A stretch of DNA of 64,000 nucleotides from CAWDYA01 sp963806495 (GTDB lineage Bacteria; Acidobacteriota; Polarisedimenticolia; JACPZX01; DASXTC01), in assembly GCA_963806495.1 (NCBI GenBank), contig CAWDYA010000009.1, positions 1 to 64,000 on the forward strand. Direction: 5' to 3'. Of this stretch, positions 25,985 through 33,971 are shown piece by piece. Within the stretch, counting starts at the first letter, position 1, and every line of letters begins with the position of its first letter. The position numbers and the translations under genes were made by a program. A model generated the notes under the pieces. It ran no database searches. It saw only the letters and a program-made list of their open reading frames with translations, and had not been told where the DNA came from.

Positions 25985-26186
25985 CGTCTCCACCTCCCCT
26001 GGCCCTCGCATCCCGCCGGCAGGCGACCGGCCGGGCCCGAGGGCACCGTCCGCGACGACACGGCCGCCCTTTCCGTGTGGTGCGGGGGGACGTTGTCGTC
26101 GGCTCGTGCTGGTTTGCAGTGAATTCTATCACGGGCCGGCGCACCCATCGAGGCGACGCCGGGACCGGGGGCGGCCCGTACGGAGG

Positions 26187-28175
26187 TCAGCGCTGGCCGA
26201 GCGCCCTGAGGGACAGCGACGCCGCGAACGCGTCGAAGGCGGCGTCACGGGTCCTGCCGTGGTACCGCTGGGCAATCTCGCGGCCGCGCGCGGAGCTCTT
26301 GTCGTTGGGCGAGATCTCGAGCGCCTCGCCGAACTTCTCCTCCGCCTCGTCGACGGCGCCCGCCTGGAGGAGAACGACCCCCCAGTTGTACCAGGAGTTC
26401 CTGATAGACGTGTCGAACTGCTTGATCTCGGGATAGTCGAGCTGCAGGCGATAGAGCTTGTGCAGCGCCGAGGCGTAGTCCTGCTCGTTGAAGTATCTCG
26501 TGGCGAGGGCGGTCTCCTCCTCCAGGCGCGCCTGCCGCTCGAGTTGCTGCATTGCATCGTCAAGCTGGTCGCTGGCCTTGAAGTCTAGCGGGTCGAGCTC
26601 CGCCGCCTTGCGCAGCGCCAGGACCGCCTCGGCCCAGTGCTTCTCCGCATACTCCCTCAGCCCTTCACGCTCCATGGTCGCGGCCTGCTGCTTGAGGTCC
26701 TCCACCTTCGGAAGCTCCGGGGCCGGCTCCGGCGGCTTCGGCTTGGTGCCCGGCAGAACCTGAAGCGGCGCGGTCGAGGAAGCGGCCTGCGCCGGCGGCG
26801 GTGCCGGCCGTGGCGGCGGTGGCTGGGTCGTCGCCTGAGCCGAGGGCATGGACGAAGCGTCCGTGCCGAACCAGAGATAGGCGCCGACGGCGACGGTGAC
26901 GAACACGGCGGCTCCGGTCGTGGCGATCAGCAGACGCTTGAACCCACCCCGCGGCGGGGGGCCGGCCATCCGGCGCGGGCGGGGGGCCGGGGCCGGCCGG
27001 TCTTCCGGATCGGGGGCCGGTTCCGGCGCCGGGTCCCGATCGAGCGCCAGAGCCACGCTCGCCCCGTCAAAGAGGTCCTCCTCGACCGGGGGCTTCTCGG
27101 CCTGCGCCTCGCTGGCGGCCGAGACATCGAGCTTGATCGTCTGTCCCTCACCGGTCAGACGCGCGTTGATCTGCTCGACGTACGACGCGGCCTCCACGTG
27201 GAACGGGCTGATGGAGAGCAGATGATTGAAGAGGCCGAGGGCCTCCTCGAGCCGGTCGGCGTCGTATGCATCCACCGCGCGGAAGAAAATGTCGTCTATC
27301 TCGCGTGTCTGCTCGTCGATCGCTGCCTTGGCCTCATCCATGAGCTGGGAGGCCCGGGCATTGGTCTGGTCCAGGGCGAAGACCCGCGACCAGATCTCCA
27401 CAGCCTCCTGGGGCTTGCCGGCATCGAACGCAGACTGCCCTTCCTCGATGAGCTGCTCGATGCGGGCCGCACCCGTGGCGACGCCGCCCGCGTCGGGGGC
27501 AACCGGATCCTCGAGCGGGATCCCGCCCACGTGAGGCGGATCGCCGGCGGCATCCACCGCCGCGTGCTGCCCGGTCTCGATGTCGAGCGGCACGGCAGCC
27601 GTCTCGTCGTCGGCGGCCAGGGACAGGATGCCGCACGCCTCCATGTTGGACGGATCGATCTGAAGCGCTTTGGAGGCCGCCGCGGTCGCATCCTTGTTGC
27701 GCCCCTCCTCGAGCGCCGCCCGCGCCTCGACGAGCAACGCCTCGACGTCACCCTCCGGTGCCTCCTTGGGAGTGAATCCCGCCGAGCGGCCGATCTCCTC
27801 GGCGAGCGCGCGGACCTCGGGACTCTCCGGTGCCAGCTCGCTCAGGATGGTGCAGCCTTCGAGTGCCTGCTCCATCTCCCCCGCGGCCATCAGCTCCCTG
27901 ACGCGGGCCAGCCCGGCGGCCACCTTTTCGTCATCGGCGGCGGGAGACGGCGGCGTGGGCGTTCCTTCGGACGGCGCGGCGGTTGCCACTGCGGCCGTTG
28001 AGCCACCATGCTCGGCCATCAGAAGACTCGCCATTCGGATCCCCTCTCGCGCCTTCTGCTCGGCGGGAGAAAGCTCGAGGACCTCGCGCCAGAGCTGAAC
28101 CGCCTGCTCGTACTGGCCCTGGTTGTACCGCTCCGCCGCTTCGTCCAGCAGCGCCGTGATCCGCTCTGCGCTCAT
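26187..28175 (-). CDS. large membrane-anchored TPR protein downstream of the BMC genes
   Basis: 662-aa protein with TPR clusters on both sides of one membrane helix. N-terminal half: ITALLDEAAERYNQGQYEQAVQLWREVL, then ALEEGRNKDATAAASKALQID and EGQSAFDAGKPQEAVEIWSRVF, with Pro/Ala-rich linkers. The predicted TM is near residues 435-457 (RLLIATTGAAVFVTVAVGAY), followed by a Pro-rich spacer. C-terminal TPRs: LREYAEKHWAEAVLALRKAAELD, ALHKLYRLQLDYPEIK, NWGVVLLQAGAVDEAEEKFG. The ATG at 28175 has GAGGAG upstream. It is co-directional with the BMC genes, 146 nt downstream, with a GC-rich hairpin (28209-28215 with 28234-28240) in the gap. It may be co-transcribed; a direct microcompartment role is speculative. 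Confidence 0.8.
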   Translation of the reverse strand: MSAERITALLDEAAERYNQGQYEQAVQLWREVLELSPAEQKAREGIRMASLLMAEHGGSTAAVATAAPSEGTPTPPSPAADDEKVAAGLARVRELMAAGEMEQALEGCTILSELAPESPEVRALAEEIGRSAGFTPKEAPEGDVEALLVEARAALEEGRNKDATAAASKALQIDPSNMEACGILSLAADDETAAVPLDIETGQHAAVDAAGDPPHVGGIPLEDPVAPDAGGVATGAARIEQLIEEGQSAFDAGKPQEAVEIWSRVFALDQTNARASQLMDEAKAAIDEQTREIDDIFFRAVDAYDADRLEEALGLFNHLLSISPFHVEAASYVEQINARLTGEGQTIKLDVSAASEAQAEKPPVEEDLFDGASVALALDRDPAPEPAPDPEDRPAPAPRPRRMAGPPPRGGFKRLLIATTGAAVFVTVAVGAYLWFGTDASSMPSAQATTQPPPPRPAPPPAQAASSTAPLQVLPGTKPKPPEPAPELPKVEDLKQQAATMEREGLREYAEKHWAEAVLALRKAAELDPLDFKASDQLDDAMQQLERQARLEEETALATRYFNEQDYASALHKLYRLQLDYPEIKQFDTSIRNSWYNWGVVLLQAGAVDEAEEKFGEALEISPNDKSSARGREIAQRYHGRTRDAAFDAFAASLSLRALGQR

Positions 28176-28321
28176 CCGTGAGGTCTCCTCGCCGCGAGGG
28201 GTCGCATGGCCCGCCCCCCGCCACAGGGGGCGCGGCGGGCTATAACATGGTGCCCGACCCACACACAGGCAAGCCGCAGCATTGCGAGGATGAAGCGAAA
28301 CGTGCTGGTGGACGAGGGTTT

Positions 28322-28591
28322 TCAGGCAGGGTCGAACCGGTCCACGATCCCCACGATGGCCGCGTCCAGCGGCGCCTGTTTCAGACGCACGGCCTCTCCG
28401 GCCGAACGCCCCTCGACAACCACGAGGACCCGCTCGCCCGGGCCGGCGCCGACCGAATCGACAGCCATCATCTCGTCGCCGGACAGCGCGCCCGATGGGG
28501 TCTCGGGCTGGACGAGCAGCAGCTTGAATCCCGTGAAGGTGGGGTGTTTCGCCGTGGAGACCACCTGACCGATCACGCGCGCGATGAGCAT
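28322..28591 (-). CDS. BMC-P shell pentamer protein, EutN/CcmL family (third copy)
   Basis: 89-aa vertex protein of a bacterial microcompartment. Family blocks are MLIARVIGQVVSTAKHPTFTG, KLLLVQPETPSG, MMAVDSVGAGPGERVLVVVEG and the C-terminal DAAIVGIVDRFD. Pentamers of this fold cap the twelve vertices of the icosahedral shell. The ATG at 28591 lies 13 nt after the stop of the preceding copy. Compared with the other two, it has the shortest C-terminus and lacks the VDTVS end. Confidence 0.93.
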   Translation of the reverse strand: MLIARVIGQVVSTAKHPTFTGFKLLLVQPETPSGALSGDEMMAVDSVGAGPGERVLVVVEGRSAGEAVRLKQAPLDAAIVGIVDRFDPA

Positions 28592-28604
28592 GGGAGGGGC
28601 CCGC

Positions 28605-28880
28605 TCACCGCCCGGCCCCGACCGAGACGGTGTCGACGATCCCGACCACGCCGGCGTCGGCCGGGACATGATCGGGCAGGAAGGCGTGCGCCGCCTCGCG
28701 GCCTCGCACGAAGACGACCAGCTCCGCGGCGCCCGACCCCACCGCGTCCACTGCGACGAGCGGAGGGCCGGTCTCGGCCATCGCCGCATCGAGGGGCTGG
28801 ATGAGGAGAAGCTTGCGCGCCTCGAGCCCGCGATCCTTGTGGGTGGCGACGATGCGGCCGATCACCCGCGCGAGCCTCAT
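28605..28880 (-). CDS. BMC-P shell pentamer protein, EutN/CcmL family (second copy)
   Basis: 91-aa EutN/CcmL protein: MRLARVIGRIVATHKDRGLE, RKLLLIQPLDAA, LVAVDAVGSGAAELVVFVRGREA and AGVVGIVDTVSVG. Intact by length and motif. Its ATG overlaps the stop of the first copy by 4 nt (ATGA), showing translational coupling. The three copies differ clearly in the loop after the QP motif and in the tail, which argues for specialised vertices rather than a recent duplication. Confidence 0.93.
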   Translation of the reverse strand: MRLARVIGRIVATHKDRGLEARKLLLIQPLDAAMAETGPPLVAVDAVGSGAAELVVFVRGREAAHAFLPDHVPADAGVVGIVDTVSVGAGR

Positions 28881-29164
28881 GCGTCCTTTCCCCGCTGCCG
28901 GTCGAGCGAGACGGTGTCGACGATGCCGATGATGGCCGCGTCGACCGGAGCATCCTTCGTCCGGGAGGTCATGCGGGCGGAGGAGCCCGTGACGACCAGC
29001 ACGGTTTCGGTGTAGCCGGCGCTCACGGTGTCGACCGCCACGACGGGCGCCCCCGCGTCCCGGCCGGTCGGGTCGACCGGCTGCACGACGAGCAGCTTGC
29101 AACCTTCGAGGCGGTCGTCCTTGCGGGTCGCCACGACGGTGCCCACAATCCTCGCGAGATACAT
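28877..29164 (-). CDS. BMC-P shell pentamer protein, EutN/CcmL family (first copy)
   Basis: 95-aa EutN/CcmL protein: MYLARIVGTVVATRKDDRLEG, KLLVVQPVDPTG, VVAVDTVSAGYTETVLVVTGSSAR and DAAIIGIVDTVSLDR. The ATG at 29164 is preceded by GGGGAGACCGTC, a plausible ribosome site, 18 nt after the BMC-H stop. The SSAR segment is the conserved small-residue loop before the C-terminal strand. First of three tandem pentamer genes. Confidence 0.94.
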   Translation of the reverse strand: MYLARIVGTVVATRKDDRLEGCKLLVVQPVDPTGRDAGAPVVAVDTVSAGYTETVLVVTGSSARMTSRTKDAPVDAAIIGIVDTVSLDRQRGKDA

Positions 29165-29182
29165 GACGGTCTCCCCGGCGCG

Positions 29183-29470
29183 TCAGCTCCGGACGGTCTT
29201 TCCGATCGGGAGACGATCCTCGAGGCTCTGATGCGGCCTCGGGATGACGTGTACGGACACCAGCTCGCCGACACGGCGGGCCGCGGCCGCGCCGGCGTCG
29301 GTCGCCGCCTTGACGGCCGCCACGTCTCCACGCACGATCGTCGTAACCAATCCGGAACCGATCTTCTCGTAGCCGACCAGCGTCACCTTCGCCGCCTTGA
29401 CCATGGCGTCGGAGGCCTCGATCATCGCCACGAGCCCGCGGGTCTCGATCATCCCCAGGGCCTCGCCCAT
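29183..29470 (-). CDS. BMC-H shell hexamer protein
   Basis: 95-aa single-domain (Pfam BMC type) shell protein that tiles microcompartment facets as hexamers. GEALGMIETRGLVAMIEASDAM is the canonical N-terminus, then VTLVGYEKIGSGLVTTIVRGDVAAVKAATDAG with the pore-lining K-I-G-S-G loop. Hydrophobic VHVIPRPH ends the fold and a short basic tail follows. The ATG at 29470 was chosen for its AAGGAGG ribosome site; an in-frame ATG at 29494 would add MKDEKEER. It is the only BMC-H in the window, whereas most loci have two or more. Confidence 0.95.
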   Translation of the reverse strand: MGEALGMIETRGLVAMIEASDAMVKAAKVTLVGYEKIGSGLVTTIVRGDVAAVKAATDAGAAAARRVGELVSVHVIPRPHQSLEDRLPIGKTVRS

Positions 29471-29513
29471 GCGTTCCTCCTTCTCATCCTTCATGCGTTC
29501 TCCGTCTCAGGCA

Positions 29514-30359
29514 TCAAATGCTCTTCACGACGTCGGTGATCAGGTCGATCAACTCGTCCCTCGTGAGCTGGTAGGTCCCGCCCGGGGCGGGTGCCGCCGC
29601 AGACCCTCCCGAGGTCTGTGTCATCTTCTCGTCGAGCACCCGGCAGCTCAGGCAGGCATGAGCGGGCGGATTGAACTGGAGCCGATCGCGGATCCGTCTC
29701 AGCTTGGACACGTGCTCATCCGACAGGGGCCGCTCCGTCCCGAGCGTTCTCGCCACCACGTAGATGTGGGCGGAGTGCTCGAGCGTCTCCATCCGGTCAT
29801 AGGCGGCGAAGACATCCGGGCCCACCGTGAGCGCGCCGTGGTTCGCGAGCAGGATGCCGTCGGATGCCGCGAAGGGGCGCACCGCCTCGGCCAGCTCGGG
29901 CGTGGTGGGCGTCGCGTACTCGGCGAGGGGCACCGTCCCTAGGGTGAGAATCACCTCGGAGAGCAACGGCTGGTCGAGCGCGATCCCCGCCACGGCGAAC
30001 CCGGAGGCATGCGCCGGATGCGCGTGCACCACCGCGCCGATATCCGGGCGCTCGTGGTACATCACCAGGTGCATCTCCAGCTCCGAGGAGGGCTCGCGCC
30101 GACCATACAGTCTCGTGCCGCGCATGTCCGTGACCACGAGGTCCTCGGGTCCGAGGCGGCCCTTGTTGAGGCCCGTGGGGGTGGTGAGGATGCGGTCCTC
30201 GGACATCCGGACGCTGACGTTGCCGTCAGCCGCCGCGATGAACCCCTTCTGGTACAGTCGCCGCCCCACCTCGACGATGTCGTTGCGGTGCTCGAACTCC
30301 CGCTTGCCCAGGGGGCCGGGGCGCGTCGCCTGTCCGTAACCGCCGTAGGGTCCGTCCAC
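29514..30359 (-). CDS. class II aldolase with C-terminal encapsulation peptide
   Basis: Zinc-dependent aldolase of the fuculose/rhamnulose-1-phosphate family, expected to split a deoxy-sugar phosphate into dihydroxyacetone phosphate and lactaldehyde inside a microcompartment. Metal ligands H112, H114 and H174 (VVHAHPAHASGF, LANHGALT) and the acid E93 (SSELEMH) are present, as is GNVSVR near 46. After the aldolase fold (about residue 245) a linker of Gly, Ser, Ala and Pro leads to YQLTRDELIDLITDVVKS, an amphipathic helix of the kind that targets enzymes to shells. Length 281 aa exceeds plain aldolases (about 215), matching this extension plus an N-terminal Gly/Tyr-rich tail. The start is GTG at 30359. 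A CLSC motif at 236-239 is unexplained. Confidence 0.9.
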   Translation of the reverse strand: MDGPYGGYGQATRPGPLGKREFEHRNDIVEVGRRLYQKGFIAAADGNVSVRMSEDRILTTPTGLNKGRLGPEDLVVTDMRGTRLYGRREPSSELEMHLVMYHERPDIGAVVHAHPAHASGFAVAGIALDQPLLSEVILTLGTVPLAEYATPTTPELAEAVRPFAASDGILLANHGALTVGPDVFAAYDRMETLEHSAHIYVVARTLGTERPLSDEHVSKLRRIRDRLQFNPPAHACLSCRVLDEKMTQTSGGSAAAPAPGGTYQLTRDELIDLITDVVKSI

Positions 30360-30389
30360 CCGCCCCTCTCGTGCGCCGACCGGAAGGCC

Positions 30390-30680
30390 CTACGAGGCCA
30401 GTTCCTCGGTGTGGGATGATCCGGAGCCGGCCTGATGCCGGGAACGACACTCCTCGGAACAGAAGAAGTGCGTCCGGCCTCCCTCCTCCAGGGAGAGGGC
30501 CCTCGTCTTCGGAATGAACGTGTTGCAGACTCTGTCGCGTACCAGTTCGGTCGAGCCTTCCCGGCGTCGGGCCTGCTGCCGCCCGCTCCGCCCCGAAGCC
30601 GGCCTTGCGGGCGCGAACATCCGGCGCAGCATCACCCAGGCGAACGCGAAAAGGGCCGCGATCAGCAGGAAGCGTCTCAC
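30390..30680 (-). CDS. small membrane protein with YHS/TRASH-like Cys motif
   Basis: 96-aa protein with one N-terminal membrane helix (FLLIAALFAFAWVMLRRMF), a basic linker and a C-terminal metal-binding-like segment LVRDRVCNTFIPKTRAL ending HFFCSEECRSRH. This C-x(n)-C-x3-C layout resembles YHS/TRASH domains that bind zinc or copper. The GTG at 30680 overlaps the TGA of the upstream TPR gene (GTGA) once a single-base error near 30732 is corrected; otherwise the two read as one fused ORF. Its stop is 30 nt before the aldolase start, so it probably belongs to the same operon. Role unknown. Confidence 0.65.
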   Translation of the reverse strand: MRRFLLIAALFAFAWVMLRRMFAPARPASGRSGRQQARRREGSTELVRDRVCNTFIPKTRALSLEEGGRTHFFCSEECRSRHQAGSGSSHTEELAS

Positions 30681-31346
30681 GACGGGCTCCTCGGGGCGGT
30701 CGCGTTGCCGTTCTGCGCCTTGACCTTCTCGAATCTCGGCTTCCACCGCCTTCATGTCGAGCGCGCCGGGGTTGAGCTCGACGACCTTGCGGAAGGCCGC
30801 ATCGGCCTTCTCGTAATCACCCAGGTCGTAGAGGTTGACGATCGCGATGTTGAACCAGCTCTTCCAGTGGTTCGGGTCCTGCGAGAGGCTCTTCTCGAAG
30901 GCGGCCAGTGCCTCCTTCGTCTTGCCCATCTCCCGCAGGCACGCACCCATGTCTGTCCTGACATCCGGGTTGTTCGGATCCACGTCGAGGGCACGCTGGT
31001 AGAGGTCGGCCGCCTTGTCGAACATCGAGGCGTCCATGTACATGTTGCCCATGCGGACCAGCGCGACGAGATTGTTCGGATCCTGATCGAGGGCCTGCCT
31101 GAGCGCCGCGAGCTCCTGCTGGACCTGCGCCATCCGGTCGGCCTGCGGGCCGCCCCCGGCCGCCCCGGCGGGGGGCGCGTTGCCACCCATCGGGGCCGAC
31201 GGCGGCGCCGCAGCGGCCTGCGTGACGCCCATCATACGGCCGGTGTGGATCTCGTAGGCCGTCACATAGCCGAGGAGGAAGCCGAAGATGATGCCGGCGA
31301 TGCCGAAGGAGATCTGCTTGCTGGAAATCCGCTCGCTGGTGCTCAC
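30677..31346 (-). CDS. membrane-anchored TPR protein, frameshift near its 3' end
   Basis: About 222-aa protein: an N-terminal single TM (FGIAGIIFGFLLGYVTAYEI, near residues 13-32), a Pro/Ala/Gly-rich linker, then three TPR units (NNLVALVRMGNMYMDASMFDKAA, NNPDVRTDMGACLREMGKTKEAL, WKSWFNIAIVNLYDLGDYEKAD). An extra T near 30732 pushes the frame into the next gene. Removing it gives the natural ending EKVKAQNGNATAPRSPS and a TGA that overlaps the next GTG. GTG at 31346 is preceded by TACCCT 6 nt upstream and TTGACC 18 nt before that, a weak leaderless-type promoter. It heads the co-directional set that contains the microcompartment genes. Confidence 0.7.
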
Positions 31347-31397
31347 AACGGGAGGGTAGATGAAACGGCGGCGGCAGGTCAAGGCCGCGTCCCCTCC

Positions 31398-31426
31398 TTG
31401 ATCGCGGGCAACCCCTGTGTTATAGG
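31398..31426 (+). promoter_or_regulatory. promoter for the peptide-transporter operon
   Basis: TTGATC (31398-31403), 17-nt spacer and TATAGG (31421-31426) in the divergent gap. The expected transcript start is near 31433, giving a leader of about 13 nt to the GTG at 31446. Confidence 0.5.
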
Positions 31427-31445
31427 TGAGTCCCATTCTCTGGGG

Positions 31446-32336
31446 GTGTTATTGACCGCGAGAGCCCTGAGGAGGAGTCCGGCCGTCGTGACGGGCCTCT
31501 GTATCGTGCTCTTCGTCACGACGCTCGCGGCGCTCTCGATCGAGTTCGGTGTGCCGCAGCAATCGATCCTCTCAAGGTACGTCCTCGACTACGGGCCGCA
31601 CGAGGAGGATCGGACGATCGAGTCGCCTCCGACCCCACCCGATTCGCGCCACTGGCTCGGCACCGATGTCCAGCGGCGCGATCTGCTCTCGAGGCTGCTG
31701 CACGGGTCGAAGATCTCGATTCAGGTCGGGCTCGCGGCCGAAGCGATCGCCCTGCTCCTCGGTCTTGTCATCGGGGCCCTGGCCGGTTTCTTCGGCGGCT
31801 GGATCGACACCGCGCTCATGCGGCTGGCCGACATCATGCTCGCCTTTCCGGTGCCGATACTGGCGATGGCGGCGATCGCCGTCTTCGATACGCGGAGCAT
31901 CACCCTCGTGTTCGTCGTCCTCGGGCTGATGGGATGGGCCGGGATCGCCCGGCTGACGCGTGCGCAGTGCCTCTCGGTGCGCGAGCGCGGCTACCCGGAG
32001 GCGGCTCGTGCCATCGGCGCGGGCAACACGCGGCTGATCACCCGGCACATCCTGCCCGTGGCCGCGGCTCCGGCACTGGTCGCCGCGTCGGTCGGCGTCG
32101 CGGGCAACATCCTGACCGAGGCGTGGCTCTCGTTCCTGGGACTGGGCGTGCAGGGTCACGCCGTGTCGTGGGGACGGATGATCGTCGACGCCCAGCCCGA
32201 GCTCGTGATCCGGCCCTGGCTGTGTGTTTTCCCCGGGATCGCGCTCGGTATCACCGTGCTCGGCTTCGTGCTTCTCGCGGACGGCCTGCGTGACGCACTC
32301 GATCCGAGGACCCGGGTCGCCACCCACACTTCCTGA
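31446..32336 (+). CDS. peptide/nickel-type ABC transporter permease (DppC/OppC-like)
   Basis: 296-aa inner-membrane permease. An N-terminal helix (ALRRSPAVVTGLCIVLFVTTLAALS) is followed by a periplasmic segment with HWLGTDVQRRDLLSRLLHGSKISIQVGL, the DppC/OppC signature. Five core helices follow, with the ATPase-coupling EAA loop EAARAIGAGNTRLITRHILP and the family-typical LTEAWLSFLGLGVQ and WGRMI near the C-terminus. The start is uncertain; I use the GTG at 31446, downstream of the promoter. It is followed after 12 nt by the binding protein and then the DppB-type permease. The C-A-B order differs from the usual A-B-C-D-F, and no ATPase is present. Confidence 0.88.
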   Translation: MLLTARALRRSPAVVTGLCIVLFVTTLAALSIEFGVPQQSILSRYVLDYGPHEEDRTIESPPTPPDSRHWLGTDVQRRDLLSRLLHGSKISIQVGLAAEAIALLLGLVIGALAGFFGGWIDTALMRLADIMLAFPVPILAMAAIAVFDTRSITLVFVVLGLMGWAGIARLTRAQCLSVRERGYPEAARAIGAGNTRLITRHILPVAAAPALVAASVGVAGNILTEAWLSFLGLGVQGHAVSWGRMIVDAQPELVIRPWLCVFPGIALGITVLGFVLLADGLRDALDPRTRVATHTS

Positions 32337-32348
32337 GGAGATGACACG

Positions 32349-33971
32349 ATGAGGCTCCGATCGCTCCTTGCCGCCGCGCTGGCGCTGGCGCTGCTCGCGT
32401 CGTGCGCGACGACCACCGACCAGACGCCGGCAACGGACGAAGGGCGGACGCTGCATTACCGGATGCCGGAGGACCCGCCCTCGCTCGACCCGTTCCGGGC
32501 GGGTGACGACAACTCGCTCGTATACGTCTATCTGATCTTCGACGGTCTGGTGGAGTTCGTGCCCGGCACGCTCGAGGTGCGGCCGGCGGTCGCGCAGTCC
32601 TGGACGGTCTCGGACGACGGGAAGACCTACACCTTCACGCTGCGTCCCGGCGTGAAGTTCCACAACGGCCGCGAGGTGACCGCCGACGACGTGGTCTGGT
32701 CGGTCCGCCGCGCGCTCTCACAGGACGCGCAGTCGGGCAAGGATTCCTTCTTCGAGGCGCTGGAGGGGAAGGAGGCGTTCTGGTCGGGCAGCTCCGAGGA
32801 GCTCCCCGGGGTATCGGCCCCCGATCCGCACACGGTGGTGTTCAGGCTCGCCTATCCATTCGAGCCGTTTCTCTCGATCCTGGCGAGCGAGGCGGGCTCG
32901 ATACTCCCGCGCGAAGTCTACGCCGACCCGGACAAGGGGTATCAGAGGCATCCGGTCGGATGCGGCCCCTACCGGTTCGAGTCATGGCAGCCCGGCATCT
33001 CCCTCGACCTGAAGCGGTTCACCGGGCACTGGAAGCCGGCACCCGACAAGGGCATAGACGAGATCGCGTTCCGCTTCATCAAGAGCGCCTCCACGGCGAT
33101 GGAGCAGTACCGGGCCGGCGGGATCGATTTCACCCAGGAGATCCCGCCCGGCCAGAGGGAGGCGATCCGCGCGGAAATGCCCGACCAGTTCCACAACTGG
33201 CCCCGGCTGAGCATCTTCTACTTCGGGTTCGACCATGCGGCCGGACCGTTCGCCGGACAGCCGCTGCTCCGCCAGGCGGTCCTGCACGCCGTGGACCGGG
33301 ATTTCATGGTCCGGGTGCTGCAGGAGGGGAAGGACCTCGTGGCCAGCGGGGTGATCACGCCGGGGATGACGGGTTTCGATCCCGACCGGGAGCCGCCCGC
33401 CTACGACCCGGATCTGTCGAAGCGGCTCCTCGCACAGGCCGGGCATCCGAACGGCGAGGGACTTCCCGAGATCGTCTATCTGAGCAATGAAACCGAGGGC
33501 TTCCGCCGGATCGGCGAGCGTCTCGAATCGGATCTGGCGCGTGTCGGGATCCGGCTCCGTGTGAAGATGCTCGACTTCGGTGCGTTCCTTCAGGCGCTGA
33601 CCACGGGCGCGGCGCCCGAGGGGGGCGAGGCTCCCGCGTTCGGCCTGTACCGCATGAACTGGTACGCCGACTATCCCGATCCGGACAACTTTCTCGGCAT
33701 GCAGTTCGCGACGGGTGCCGGCGGGAACTTCGGGCGGTACAGCAACCCGGCGTTCGACCGGCTGATCGATGAGGGCCGCCGGGAGCGCAATGCGGACCGC
33801 CGCGCCGCGATCTACCGGCAGGCCGATACGATCCTCCTCGAGGACGCGGCGCTGGTGCCGGTGTACTGGTACGGGCAGGACATCATGCTCAAGCCCTGGT
33901 TCACGGGGCTCGAGCCGAGCCCGCTCGGCGCCTTCGGGATCGCCTGGGAGGAGATGACCGCGGGACGATGA
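32349..33971 (+). CDS. extracellular solute-binding lipoprotein, family 5 (DppA/OppA-like)
   Basis: 540-aa substrate-binding protein delivering oligopeptides or related ligands to the neighbouring permeases. The ATG at 32349 follows GAGGAGATGACACG. The signal peptide ends in lipobox LLASC (Cys about 19), so it is membrane anchored. SBP family 5 blocks: YRMPEDPPSLDPFRAGDDNS, PAVAQSWTVSDDGKTYTFTL, PGVKFHNGREVTADDVVWSV, GCGPYRFESWQPG, LLRQAVLHAVDRD and NRDRRAAIYRQADTI-like (NADRRAAIYRQADTILLEDA). Length fits the family. Its stop overlaps the start of the next permease by 4 nt (ATGA). Confidence 0.93.
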   Translation: MRLRSLLAAALALALLASCATTTDQTPATDEGRTLHYRMPEDPPSLDPFRAGDDNSLVYVYLIFDGLVEFVPGTLEVRPAVAQSWTVSDDGKTYTFTLRPGVKFHNGREVTADDVVWSVRRALSQDAQSGKDSFFEALEGKEAFWSGSSEELPGVSAPDPHTVVFRLAYPFEPFLSILASEAGSILPREVYADPDKGYQRHPVGCGPYRFESWQPGISLDLKRFTGHWKPAPDKGIDEIAFRFIKSASTAMEQYRAGGIDFTQEIPPGQREAIRAEMPDQFHNWPRLSIFYFGFDHAAGPFAGQPLLRQAVLHAVDRDFMVRVLQEGKDLVASGVITPGMTGFDPDREPPAYDPDLSKRLLAQAGHPNGEGLPEIVYLSNETEGFRRIGERLESDLARVGIRLRVKMLDFGAFLQALTTGAAPEGGEAPAFGLYRMNWYADYPDPDNFLGMQFATGAGGNFGRYSNPAFDRLIDEGRRERNADRRAAIYRQADTILLEDAALVPVYWYGQDIMLKPWFTGLEPSPLGAFGIAWEEMTAGR

